DNA of 64,000 nt from positions 99,992-163,991 of the forward strand of contig NZ_QTXL01000002.1 of NCBI RefSeq assembly GCF_003461625.1, in the 5' to 3' direction. The translations under genes and the position numbers were made by a program. The notes beneath the pieces are model-generated. The model was not told the origin of the DNA. It ran no database searches and saw nothing but the letters and a program-made list of their open reading frames with translations. Positions 44,293 to 52,063 of this stretch are shown piece after piece. The first letter of the stretch is position 1. Every line of letters starts with the position of its first letter. The stretch comes from Clostridium sp. AF15-31. GTDB taxonomy: Bacteria > Bacillota > Clostridia > Lachnospirales > Lachnospiraceae.

Positions 44293-44964
44293 ATGTTAAC
44301 AAAGGAAAGCATTGAAGAAAAGACCTTTAAAAAGGGACTTTTTGGTTATAATAAAGATGAAGTAAATTCATTTATGAGAGAAGTATCGGATGAGTTTGCT
44401 TCATTACAGGCAAAATATGATGCCGCTGTAGCAGAAAATGAACTGGCTCAGAATTCTCTCAGAGATAATAGTGTAAAGATCTATGAATTAGAGAAACAGT
44501 TAGAGCAGGCTGCTCCGGGTTCCAAAAAGGAACAGAATGCGGCAAACAGTGAAGCAAACAAAATCATTAACGATGCAAAGAAACGTGCAAATGAAGTTCT
44601 TTCCAATGCAAAGGCAGAACTTGCAAAGTTAAAAGCGGAGATGGAAGAGCTTAAGGCAAATGGCGGTACTGTAACAGCAACAGCCAGCACGACAGCTTCA
44701 TCAATCAATGAAGATGCGTTAGAAGCTGATCCGATTACAAAGCTGAAGATGAAGTCTCAGACAACAGCAGGACCTCAGAAGCTGAAGATGAAACCAAAGG
44801 AAGAGCCAAAAGAGGAAAGCAAGCCACAGGCATTTGCAGGGAAGAGTGCTGTAACAGAGGATGAAGAAGACGAAGTAATCGTAGGAGAAATCGAAGAAGG
44901 CGTTAAACGCAATCAGGTTCTGATCGGTGATGGCGATGAGGATGACGATTTCGAATTCTTATAA
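44293..44964 (+). CDS. divIVA: DivIVA-domain cell division/polarity protein
   Basis: Coiled-coil scaffold that recognises negatively curved membrane at poles and septa. 223 residues. The N-terminal lipid-binding part 'KESIEEKTFKKGLFGYNKDEVNSFM' matches DivIVA (Phe and Arg/Lys tip). A coiled coil (about 35-125) is interrupted by a Ser/Ala region. A Lys/Glu-rich linker and an acidic tail ('DGDEDDDFEFL') complete it. Its promoter at 44218 is close to consensus. The gene at 3159 is a more distant coiled-coil relative. Confidence 0.88.
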   Translation: MLTKESIEEKTFKKGLFGYNKDEVNSFMREVSDEFASLQAKYDAAVAENELAQNSLRDNSVKIYELEKQLEQAAPGSKKEQNAANSEANKIINDAKKRANEVLSNAKAELAKLKAEMEELKANGGTVTATASTTASSINEDALEADPITKLKMKSQTTAGPQKLKMKPKEEPKEESKPQAFAGKSAVTEDEEDEVIVGEIEEGVKRNQVLIGDGDEDDDFEFL

Positions 44965-44979
44965 AGCAGGCTGATTTGT

Positions 44980-45306
44980 ATGACATATAGGGAATGTCTC
45001 GATTATTTTCATGAATTATCAGTACATAGGAACATAGATGGATTACAGGATGATACCTATTTCCAGTTTGATGTTATTGGACGTGACAGTGGACATTTTT
45101 ATATTCATTTGAAAGATGGTACACTTGAGGTCATTTCGGGGGAATATAAACAACGAAATGTTCAGTTTATCGTTACAATATCCAGTCTGGAACGGGTGAT
45201 AAATGGAGTAATGGATCCGATTTATGCATATGCTACAGGAAAATTAAATATTGCTGGTGATGTGTCATTGGGAAGAAATTTCCTGTCACGCATCATCAAA
45301 GAGTAA
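44980..45306 (+). CDS. SCP2-like (sterol carrier protein 2 fold) small protein
   Basis: 108 residues. The end 'YAYATGKLNIAGDVSLGRNF' is the hallmark of the SCP2 fold (sGKlkieGD), and the middle 'FYIHLKDGTLEVISGEYKQR' fits its beta sheet. Bacterial members bind hydrophobic ligands or act as domains in larger enzymes; no specific role can be given. It is 15 nt after divIVA and shares its transcript, ending at a strong terminator. Confidence 0.8.
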   Translation: MTYRECLDYFHELSVHRNIDGLQDDTYFQFDVIGRDSGHFYIHLKDGTLEVISGEYKQRNVQFIVTISSLERVINGVMDPIYAYATGKLNIAGDVSLGRNFLSRIIKE

Positions 45307-45313
45307 AAAAGAA

Positions 45314-45350
45314 GAAACCTGTCAGATATTAACTGGCAGGTTTCTTTTTG
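45314..45350. terminator. Terminator after the divIVA pair, possibly bidirectional
   Basis: GAAACCTGTCAG (45314-45325) pairs with CTGGCAGGTTTC (45333-45344), one wobble, followed by TTTTT. On the minus strand the hairpin is followed by a T/C-rich run, so it could also serve aroF. Confidence 0.88.
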
Positions 45351-45366
45351 CCTTTATAGCTATAAA

Positions 45367-45456
45367 CGATGTGTTACATCTTTATTTATAAAAGAAGCTT
45401 GGATATCGTTGCATTACATCTCAACTTAAAAGATGTTTGATATCATTGCATTACAC
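45367..45456. repeat. Degenerate tandem repeat 3' of aroF
   Basis: GATATCGTTGCATTACATC (45402-45420) and GATATCATTGCATTACAC (45439-45456) are 37 bp apart, with a weaker third copy CGATGTGTTACATC (45367-45380). It lies between the terminator at 45314 and the aroF stop codon. No coding role is seen. Confidence 0.55.
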
Positions 45457-45468
45457 GGTATCAGATTT

Positions 45469-46497
45469 TTATAACAGATCAGCAACTTCCTTTAAGAGAC
45501 GTTCTGTCTTATCCCATCCGAGACAAGGGTCTGTGATGGATTTGCCATAGCATCCTCCACCAACCGGCTGATTACCGTCTTCGATATAACTTTCAACCAT
45601 AACACCTTTTACAAGTTCTTTGATATCAGGATCGTAATTGCGGCTGTGGATAACTTCTTTTACGATTCGTGGCTGCTCATCAAATTTTTTGCCTGAATTG
45701 TTATGATTTGCATCAACGATACATGAATGATTTACTAAATTGAACTTCTGGTATGATTCATATAAAAGACGAAGATCTTCGTAGTGGTAGTTTGAGATGG
45801 AACGACCATGTTTGTTTAATGCACCTCTTAATATACAATGGGTCAGTGGGTTTCCGTCTGTGTGGGCTTCCCATCCGGAATATAAGAAAGTATGCGGATG
45901 CTGTCCAGCAAGACAAGAATTCATCATAACAGTATAATCCCCACTGGTTGGGTTCTTCATGCCAACCGGAATGTCCATTCCACTTGCCGTTAATCTGTGC
46001 TGCTGATCCTCAACGGAACGTGCACCGATCGCTACATAGGATAAGATGTCGTCAACATATTGCCAGTTCTCGGAATAGAGCATTTCGTCTGCTGCTGTGA
46101 GTCCGGTTTCTTTGATCGCGCGGATATGCATTTTACGGATTGCATATAAACCTTCTAACATATCAGAAGCCTTATTCGGATCCGGCTGATGCAACATCCC
46201 TTTGTATCCATCACCCGTTGTTCTTGGTTTGTTCGTATATATACGTGGAATTACAAGAATTTTATCTTTGACCTGTTCTGCAACCTTTGCCAGTCTGTTC
46301 TGATAGTCGCATACAGCATCTTCGTTATCAGCGGAACATGGACCAATTATAAATATAAATCGCTTGTCTTCTCCGGTAAAAATTTTTCTGATCTCTTCAT
46401 CTCGTTTTGCTTTAATGTCTTTGAGTTCCTGTGAGAGAGGATATAACTCTTTGATCTCTTCACCGGTTGGTACTCGTTTGACCAATTTCATACTCAT
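45469..46497 (-). CDS. aroF: 3-deoxy-7-phosphoheptulonate synthase (class I DAHP synthase)
   Basis: First shikimate pathway step: phosphoenolpyruvate + erythrose 4-phosphate. 342 residues, class I alpha (AroFGH type). 'FIIGPCSADNEDAV' (metal Cys), 'VIPRIYTNKPRTTGDGYKGM', 'AIGARSVEDQQHR', 'VGMKNPTSGD', 'IVDANHNNSGK' and 'VESYIEDGNQPV' carry the substrate and metal residues. AGGAGG (46505-46510) lies 7 nt before the ATG. The gene stands alone on the minus strand. Which aromatic amino acid inhibits it cannot be read from the sequence by eye. Confidence 0.95.
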   Translation of the reverse strand: MSMKLVKRVPTGEEIKELYPLSQELKDIKAKRDEEIRKIFTGEDKRFIFIIGPCSADNEDAVCDYQNRLAKVAEQVKDKILVIPRIYTNKPRTTGDGYKGMLHQPDPNKASDMLEGLYAIRKMHIRAIKETGLTAADEMLYSENWQYVDDILSYVAIGARSVEDQQHRLTASGMDIPVGMKNPTSGDYTVMMNSCLAGQHPHTFLYSGWEAHTDGNPLTHCILRGALNKHGRSISNYHYEDLRLLYESYQKFNLVNHSCIVDANHNNSGKKFDEQPRIVKEVIHSRNYDPDIKELVKGVMVESYIEDGNQPVGGGCYGKSITDPCLGWDKTERLLKEVADLL

Positions 46498-46590
46498 TGA
46501 TTTTTCCTCCTGTTATAATTTGTCCAGTTAATAAATGACGAAAGTGTCATTCTTTCTTAAATTACCGCATATTGCGCATAATTCTGTAGT

Positions 46591-46619
46591 ATTATAGCAG
46601 AATATAATTAATTATGAAA
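46591..46619 (-). promoter_or_regulatory. Extended -10 promoter of aroF, overlapping a divergent promoter
   Basis: On the minus strand TGCTATAAT (TATAAT at 46591-46596) with a weak -35 at 46614-46619. On the plus strand a TATAAT at 46603-46608 could serve dacA, so the two start regions overlap. Confidence 0.45.
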
Positions 46620-46691
46620 GAAAAATATCAACACAAACATTCTTTATTCATTTTTTTAAGCATAAATTGTATAAATGAACAGATTAGAGGG

Positions 46692-47936
46692 ATGTTATTG
46701 AAACGGGTAAAAATGGGAAAGAGGATAGGCAGAGCATTTGCAGGTACGGTTCTTGGAATAGCACTTGTAGTCGGACATATCGGCCAATCGGTAATATATA
46801 GTGTTGCTGTAACAGATGGAACAGCAACAGATGAAATAGCGACAGATCAGTCCGGACTTCAATTGGAATCACAATCATGTATCCTTATGGAAGCAACGAC
46901 AGGAACGGTATTATATGAGAAAAATGCAGACGAAGCAAGGAAACCTGCATCCGTCACAAAGGTAATGACGCTGCTTCTGATTTTTGAGGCAATGAAGGCA
47001 GGTGATTATCAGATGTCTGATATTGTAACTGTGAGTGAACATGCAGCTTCTATGGGTGGTTCACAATGCTTCTTTGAGACCGGGGAACAGCAGACGGTTG
47101 AAGATATGATAAAATGTATCATTATTGCATCAGGGAACGATGCGGCAGTTGCTATGGCAGAATTCACGGCAGGAAGCGAGGAAGCCTTTGTTCAGAGAAT
47201 GAATGACCGGGCAAAGGAACTTGGAATGGAGCATACACATTTCGTCAATGCGTGTGGACTGGATGCAGATGGACATGAGACATCGGCAAAAGACATTGCG
47301 ATCATGTCCAGACAGTTGATTGACGAACATCCTGAGATCCTGAATTATTCCGGTATCTGGATGGATTCAATCGTACATAAAACCGCAAGGGGAGAGTCAA
47401 GATTTGACCTTGCTAATACAAATAAATTCCTAAATATGTATACCGGGGCAACCGGGCTTAAAACCGGATATACGGCGACAGCTAAATACTGTATGTCGGC
47501 GACGGCGAACAGAAACGGCATTACATTGATCGCAGTCATCATGGGAGCTGAAACAAAGGATATCAGAAATAAAGAGGCCTGCAAGCTATTAGATTATGGA
47601 TATGCAAATTGTAATCTGTATAAAGATGAAAATGTACTTGACACCCGCAGCGTTTCTATAGAAAATGGTATCAGTGACGAACTGACGATTGACAGTGCAT
47701 CGGACTTCTCATCCGTTCTGCTTCGCGGGGAAAAGGCAGATGATGTAAAGAAGATACTGGTTCAGGATGAACCGCTTACAGCACCGATAAAAAAAGGATA
47801 TGTTGTCGGTCATATAGAATATTCAATCAATGGTCGTATCCTTGGTTCAGTCGAGGTCGTTGCAGCAGAAAATATAAAGAAAATGACGTTTGGCTACAGC
47901 TTTAAAAAAGTATTATATCTTGCCTTTCGTTCCTAG
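46692..47936 (+). CDS. dacA: D-alanyl-D-alanine carboxypeptidase (DacA/PBP5 family)
   Basis: S11-family penicillin-binding protein that removes terminal D-Ala in the wall. Signal sequence/helix in the first 40 residues; then 'ESQSCILMEATTGTVLYEKN', Ser in 'PASVTKVMTL', 'SGNDAAVAMAE' and 'GLKTGYTATAKYCM' (SxxK, SxN, KTG). The C-terminal beta domain follows, ending in a short amphipathic helix ('KKVLYLAFRS') typical of membrane attachment. The frame is open from 46614, but that point sits at the predicted transcription start. ATG 46692 or TTG 46698 (6 nt after GAGGG) is likelier. Confidence 0.9.
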   Translation: MLLKRVKMGKRIGRAFAGTVLGIALVVGHIGQSVIYSVAVTDGTATDEIATDQSGLQLESQSCILMEATTGTVLYEKNADEARKPASVTKVMTLLLIFEAMKAGDYQMSDIVTVSEHAASMGGSQCFFETGEQQTVEDMIKCIIIASGNDAAVAMAEFTAGSEEAFVQRMNDRAKELGMEHTHFVNACGLDADGHETSAKDIAIMSRQLIDEHPEILNYSGIWMDSIVHKTARGESRFDLANTNKFLNMYTGATGLKTGYTATAKYCMSATANRNGITLIAVIMGAETKDIRNKEACKLLDYGYANCNLYKDENVLDTRSVSIENGISDELTIDSASDFSSVLLRGEKADDVKKILVQDEPLTAPIKKGYVVGHIEYSINGRILGSVEVVAAENIKKMTFGYSFKKVLYLAFRS

Positions 47937-47947
47937 AGGAAGAGAAA

Positions 47948-48811
47948 ATGTTATTCGATATTATCAGTATCGTCTGTATATTTGCGATTATCTGTCTGTG
48001 CGCAGTTCTGATCGAAAGCAGACGGGAGAATCATATGCTTTCGGTATCTCATTATACAATCACGGATAAAAGGATAAAAAAGTCTGCTACATTTGCGATG
48101 ATCGCAGATCTTCATAATGCAGAATACGGAGATAAAAATGAGAAGCTCATCAAAGAGATAAAAAAGATTGCTCCTGATGCAGTTTTGATCGCAGGAGATG
48201 TTATAGTCGGAAAGAAAGATGTCAGTCCAGGTGTTGCGATAGACCTTCTGCAAAAGCTTGGAAGCGAATTTCCTGTTTATATTTCAAAGGGAAATCATGA
48301 GATGCGAACCGGTTTATATACAGAGCAGTATGGAGATATCTGGGAATGCCTGTATGAACAGACAAAGGATTACGCTCATTGGCTCATAAATGAGAAAGCT
48401 ACTCTGGCATCTGACAACATTCAGATCGTGGGGCTTGACATAGATGCAGCTTATTACAGAAGATTCCGGCTTCAGAAGATGGAGACGGACTATCTGGTGA
48501 AGCTTCTTCCAACAAGGCATCAGGATGCATATACGATTCTACTGGCACATAACCCGGATTATTTTCCGGTTTATGCAGAATGGGGAGCAGATCTGGTATT
48601 ATCCGGTCATGTGCACGGGGGCATGGTCATACTTCCTGTTCTTGGAGGTGTGGTATCACCGATGGTACGGTTGTTTCCAAAATATTATCGGGGTATGTAT
48701 GAATGTCGTAATAAAAAAATGATCTTAACAGGTGGACTTGGTGGTCATACTTTAAAGTTTCGGGTCAATAATAAACCCGAGATATGCGTGATCCATCTGG
48801 AAGGAGAATAA
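47948..48811 (+). CDS. Membrane-anchored metallophosphoesterase (YkuE-like)
   Basis: Calcineurin-fold phosphoesterase. 287 residues. An N-terminal membrane helix (about 3-22) is followed by the five metal-binding blocks: 'MIADLHN' (DxH), 'LIAGDVIVG' (GD), 'KGNHEMR' (GNHE), 'LLAHNPDYF' and 'LSGHVHGG' (GHxH). The helix places the domain probably outside the membrane. Related YkuE/YaeI proteins act on lipid-linked or UDP-linked substrates; the actual substrate is unknown. It is 11 nt after dacA and 12 nt before an L,D-transpeptidase gene, which suggests a wall-related operon. Confidence 0.88.
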   Translation: MLFDIISIVCIFAIICLCAVLIESRRENHMLSVSHYTITDKRIKKSATFAMIADLHNAEYGDKNEKLIKEIKKIAPDAVLIAGDVIVGKKDVSPGVAIDLLQKLGSEFPVYISKGNHEMRTGLYTEQYGDIWECLYEQTKDYAHWLINEKATLASDNIQIVGLDIDAAYYRRFRLQKMETDYLVKLLPTRHQDAYTILLAHNPDYFPVYAEWGADLVLSGHVHGGMVILPVLGGVVSPMVRLFPKYYRGMYECRNKKMILTGGLGGHTLKFRVNNKPEICVIHLEGE

Positions 48812-48823
48812 CAGGGGAAGATT

Positions 48824-50317
48824 ATGAGTGAGGAAAACAAAGAAGTAGAGCAGACAGAGGTTGCTGCCACGGAAACGGCTGCTGCCATGCCGGCAGATGT
48901 CTATATCGATAAAAGTGTCTATGAACAGATCAATAAACGGAAAAAAGGAAAAAAGATCGTTGCTATTATATCAATTTCTGTGGGCGGAGTTATTTTTCTT
49001 TGTTATCTTATATTATCGATCTGGTTCAGCTTTCATTTTAATAAGAATACATATATTGACGGACAGAATGTATCTTATCATACAGTGAGATCCGTGAAAA
49101 ATACGATCGATACATATATGAGGGAATATACGTTGACTGTAAATGGCAGGGAACATGCATCATTTGTGATCTGTCCGGAAGATATCGATATGACGATACA
49201 GGCAGTTTCCAATGAGAAAAGCATCAAGAAGAAACAAAATGGATTTTTATGGTTTCTGTATTTGAATGATAATCGGAAAGATTATAAAACCAGTTATGAA
49301 GTAACCTATGATAAAGAAAAGCTGTATCAGTTCTTAAAAGATCAGGACTGTATGCAGGAAAAGAATATGGAAAAGCCAAAGGATGCCTATGTAGCAGTTG
49401 AAAAGAGCGAGGCGGTTATCATACCAGAGACAGAAGGCAGTTATCTGGATACAGATAAGGTTCAGAAAGTGATAGAAACGGCACTTGAACAAGTGAAAGC
49501 TACTACAGACCTTGATAAAGAAGCGTGTTATGAGAATGCAGAGATCACGGCAGACAGTAAGGAGATCGCAGACCGGAAAAAAGCACTGGAAACATATCTT
49601 GCGGTTCAGATCAACTACAGCATTGATCGTGTATCATGGACGCTTGATGCATCAACATTTGGAGATTGGTTGTATTATGATGCAGGCAAATGGAAATTCA
49701 AGAAGAAATCGGTCCAGGCATATGTCGAGCAGCTTGCAGAGATATATGATACTGTCGGAACAACGAGAACCTTTCAGACCTATACCGGAAGATATGTAGA
49801 AGAAACCGGAAGCCGATATGGCTGGAAGATCGATGTAGAAGCTGAGACAAAAGGACTTCGGGAAACTCTTGCAAGTGGCAGATCGCAGGAACGAATCCCT
49901 GAATTTTCTCAGACAGGAGCAGCATATACAAAATCGGATGACATTGGATATTCTTATGTAGAAGTAGATCTGACGAATCAGCATGTTTATCTGATTGTAA
50001 GTGGAAAACTGGTCACAGATTCCCCTTGTGTTACCGGATGCGTGAAGAACGGTCATGGCACACCGGATGGATTATATTCGGTTACATATAAGGAATCACC
50101 ATCGGTTCTAAGAGGTGAAGATTACGAGACAAAGGTAAATTTCTGGATGCCGTTTAATCGTGGTATAGGACTCCATGATGCAACCTGGCGTAGTGAATTT
50201 GGAGGAGATATTTATTATTCCAGCGGTTCACATGGATGCGTAAATCTTCCATATAAAAAAGCAGCGGTTATTTATGAAAATATATACGCAGGTATGCCTG
50301 TGATCTGTTATTATTAA
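48824..50317 (+). CDS. L,D-transpeptidase (YkuD) with PG_binding_4 domain
   Basis: Peptidoglycan cross-linking enzyme that forms 3-3 links or attaches proteins. 497 residues: a Glu/Ala-rich cytosolic start, one membrane helix (about 50-70), two PG_binding_4-like segments (about 80-365), then the YkuD domain. It contains 'HGTPDGLYSV', 'GLHDATW' and 'SHGCVNLPYKKAA' with catalytic Cys472. All catalytic features are intact. It ends a wall operon with dacA and the metallophosphoesterase. DD-carboxypeptidase action produces the tetrapeptide donor that L,D-transpeptidases use, so the pairing makes sense. Confidence 0.93.
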   Translation: MSEENKEVEQTEVAATETAAAMPADVYIDKSVYEQINKRKKGKKIVAIISISVGGVIFLCYLILSIWFSFHFNKNTYIDGQNVSYHTVRSVKNTIDTYMREYTLTVNGREHASFVICPEDIDMTIQAVSNEKSIKKKQNGFLWFLYLNDNRKDYKTSYEVTYDKEKLYQFLKDQDCMQEKNMEKPKDAYVAVEKSEAVIIPETEGSYLDTDKVQKVIETALEQVKATTDLDKEACYENAEITADSKEIADRKKALETYLAVQINYSIDRVSWTLDASTFGDWLYYDAGKWKFKKKSVQAYVEQLAEIYDTVGTTRTFQTYTGRYVEETGSRYGWKIDVEAETKGLRETLASGRSQERIPEFSQTGAAYTKSDDIGYSYVEVDLTNQHVYLIVSGKLVTDSPCVTGCVKNGHGTPDGLYSVTYKESPSVLRGEDYETKVNFWMPFNRGIGLHDATWRSEFGGDIYYSSGSHGCVNLPYKKAAVIYENIYAGMPVICYY

Positions 50318-50407
50318 GATGTTCAGTTTATCAGAAAAAAGCAGGTTGATATTGTGAGCACAACTCATTTAATACAGGCGAAATCGTTTTTTACAAACAA
50401 AAAATAG

Positions 50408-50436
50408 TTGTATATTTTGTGTATTAATGGTATTAT
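50408..50436 (+). promoter_or_regulatory. Promoter of tRNA-Ser
   Basis: TTGTAT (50408-50413), 17-nt spacer, TATTAT (50431-50436), 20 nt before the mature tRNA 5' end. Confidence 0.65.
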
Positions 50437-50455
50437 AGCAAAGTCATAGGAAAAA

Positions 50456-50543
50456 GGAGATATACCCAAGTGGCTGAAGGGTCCGCTCTCGAAAAGCGGT
50501 AGGTCGGGCAACCGGCGCGAGAGTTCAAATCTCTCTATCTCCG
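50456..50543 (+). tRNA. tRNA-Ser (anticodon CGA)
   Basis: Class II cloverleaf of 88 nt. Acceptor GGAGATA pairs with TATCTCC. The anticodon arm is CCGCT-CTCGAAA-AGCGG with anticodon CGA (reads UCG). A long variable arm GTCGGGCAACCGGC and T-arm GAGAGTTCAAATCTCTC are present. Discriminator G; 3' CCA is not encoded. A terminator follows. Confidence 0.95.
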
Positions 50544-50555
50544 TTTTATGAAAAT

Positions 50556-50587
50556 AAGCTGACATTCAGATGGGTGTCAGCTTTTTT
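50556..50587 (+). terminator. Terminator after tRNA-Ser
   Basis: AAGCTGACA (50556-50564) pairs with TGTCAGCTT (50575-50583), with a T-run continuing to 50587. Confidence 0.88.
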
Positions 50588-50677
50588 ACCATATGGATAT
50601 ATGTGGATAATCGGAATTATGTATTTCAGAGACTTGGTACAGGTGAGCTGCGGCATTGGGATAAGGAGATGTTATTT

Positions 50678-51490
50678 ATGTATGATGAGGCTGTTCGTTA
50701 TATCACTGACAAAATAAAGATGAAGCCGGAGATAGGGATCGTACTTGGAAGCGGACTGGGTGATGCATTTACCGTAGATGATCCGGTGTATGTTTATTAT
50801 AAAGAGATTCCGGGCTTTCCTGTTTCGACAGTTGCCGGTCATAAGGGACGGTTTATATTTGGTTATTCCTGCGGAAAGCCGATTGTTGTCATGCAGGGCA
50901 GAGTTCATTACTATGAGGGATATTCCATGCAGGATGTCGTGAAACCAATCCGGCTGATGGGGCTTCTTGGAATACGGTGGCTGATCCTTACCAATGCGGC
51001 AGGAGGAATCAGTGAAGAACTGGTACCGGGAGATATCATGATCATTTCGGATCAGATATCAAGCTTTGTTCCATCTCCATTGATTGGAAGAAATATAGAC
51101 AAGTTTGGTGTCAGATTTCCGGATATGAGTCATATATATGACGAAGAAAAAATACAGATAAGCAGGAAAATATTTGAGAGAATGGGACTTCATACTGTGG
51201 AAGGTACTTATCTTCAGGCATCAGGACCTCAATATGAGACGCCGGCCGAGATACGGATGTTTCATATGCTTGGCGCAGATGCGGTTGGTATGAGTACAGC
51301 ATGTGAGGCAATCGCGGCCTGCCATATGGGAATCCGGGTATCCGGTTTTTCGGCAATTTCAAATAAAGCGGCAGGACTTGGTGCTGAATTAAAGCATGAG
51401 GATATTCTGGATCGCAGTAAGGAGATGTCTGATAAAATGAGCAGACTCCTTACAGAATTGATCGAAAGTTATAGTGATGGCATAGAATAA
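50678..51490 (+). CDS. punA: Purine nucleoside phosphorylase (trimeric, PNP type)
   Basis: Phosphorolysis of guanosine/inosine nucleosides in purine salvage. 270 residues, the usual length. 'IGIVLGSGLGD' (phosphate-binding Ser), 'GRFIFGYSCGKPIVVMQGRV' then 'HYYEGYSMQDV', 'LTNAAGG', 'GTYLQASGPQYETPAEIRM' and 'VGMSTACEAIAA' are the PNP signatures. The frame extends back to 50570, but AAGGAG (50663-50668) and homology give ATG 50678; ATG 50669 is too close to that site. Confidence 0.94.
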   Translation: MYDEAVRYITDKIKMKPEIGIVLGSGLGDAFTVDDPVYVYYKEIPGFPVSTVAGHKGRFIFGYSCGKPIVVMQGRVHYYEGYSMQDVVKPIRLMGLLGIRWLILTNAAGGISEELVPGDIMIISDQISSFVPSPLIGRNIDKFGVRFPDMSHIYDEEKIQISRKIFERMGLHTVEGTYLQASGPQYETPAEIRMFHMLGADAVGMSTACEAIAACHMGIRVSGFSAISNKAAGLGAELKHEDILDRSKEMSDKMSRLLTELIESYSDGIE

Positions 51491-51577
51491 AATATTCCGA
51501 TCATTTGATGAAAAGTGATAATCAGTCATTTATAAGCGGATATGGATTAATTAGAATAGATATGAGGTGCGAAAAGA

Positions 51578-52063
51578 ATGGATGTAAAGATATATACAGA
51601 TGGTGCAGCGAGAGGAAATCCGGACGGACCGGGCGGATATGGTACGGTTATCCAGTTTATAGATGGAAAAGGAACACTCCATGAACGGGAATTTTCACAG
51701 GGCTATAATAAGACGACCAATAACCGCATGGAGCTTATGGCCGCTATTGTTGGGTTAGAAGCATTGATAAAACCCTGTAATGTGGAATTATATTCAGATT
51801 CCCAGTATCTTGTAAAGGCATTTAATGAAGGCTGGATATGGGGCTGGATCAAGAAGGGCTGGAAGCGTGGCAAGAATGAACCGGTAAAGAACCGGGATCT
51901 GTGGGAACGACTGTTGGAAGCAAAAGAGCCGCATACAGTAACCTTTCACTGGGTAAAGGGACATGCCGGACATCCGATGAATGAACGATGTGATCAGCTT
52001 GCAACGACAGCGGCAGACGGAGATAACAAAATAGACGACGAAGGTGTGATAACGAATGAATAA
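51578..52063 (+). CDS. rnhA: Ribonuclease HI
   Basis: Degrades RNA in RNA-DNA hybrids. 161 residues with the four catalytic acids in order: Asp in '[16 protein letters not shown]', Glu in '[15 protein letters not shown]', Asp in '[10 protein letters not shown]' and Asp in '[11 protein letters not shown]'. The basic loop '[18 protein letters not shown]' is present as in the E. coli type. GAGGTG precedes the start. Its end overlaps the metH start by 8 nt. RNase HII (rnhB) is also present, at 15092. Confidence 0.95.
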   Translation: MDVKIYTDGAARGNPDGPGGYGTVIQFIDGKGTLHEREFSQGYNKTTNNRMELMAAIVGLEALIKPCNVELYSDSQYLVKAFNEGWIWGWIKKGWKRGKNEPVKNRDLWERLLEAKEPHTVTFHWVKGHAGHPMNERCDQLATTAADGDNKIDDEGVITNE

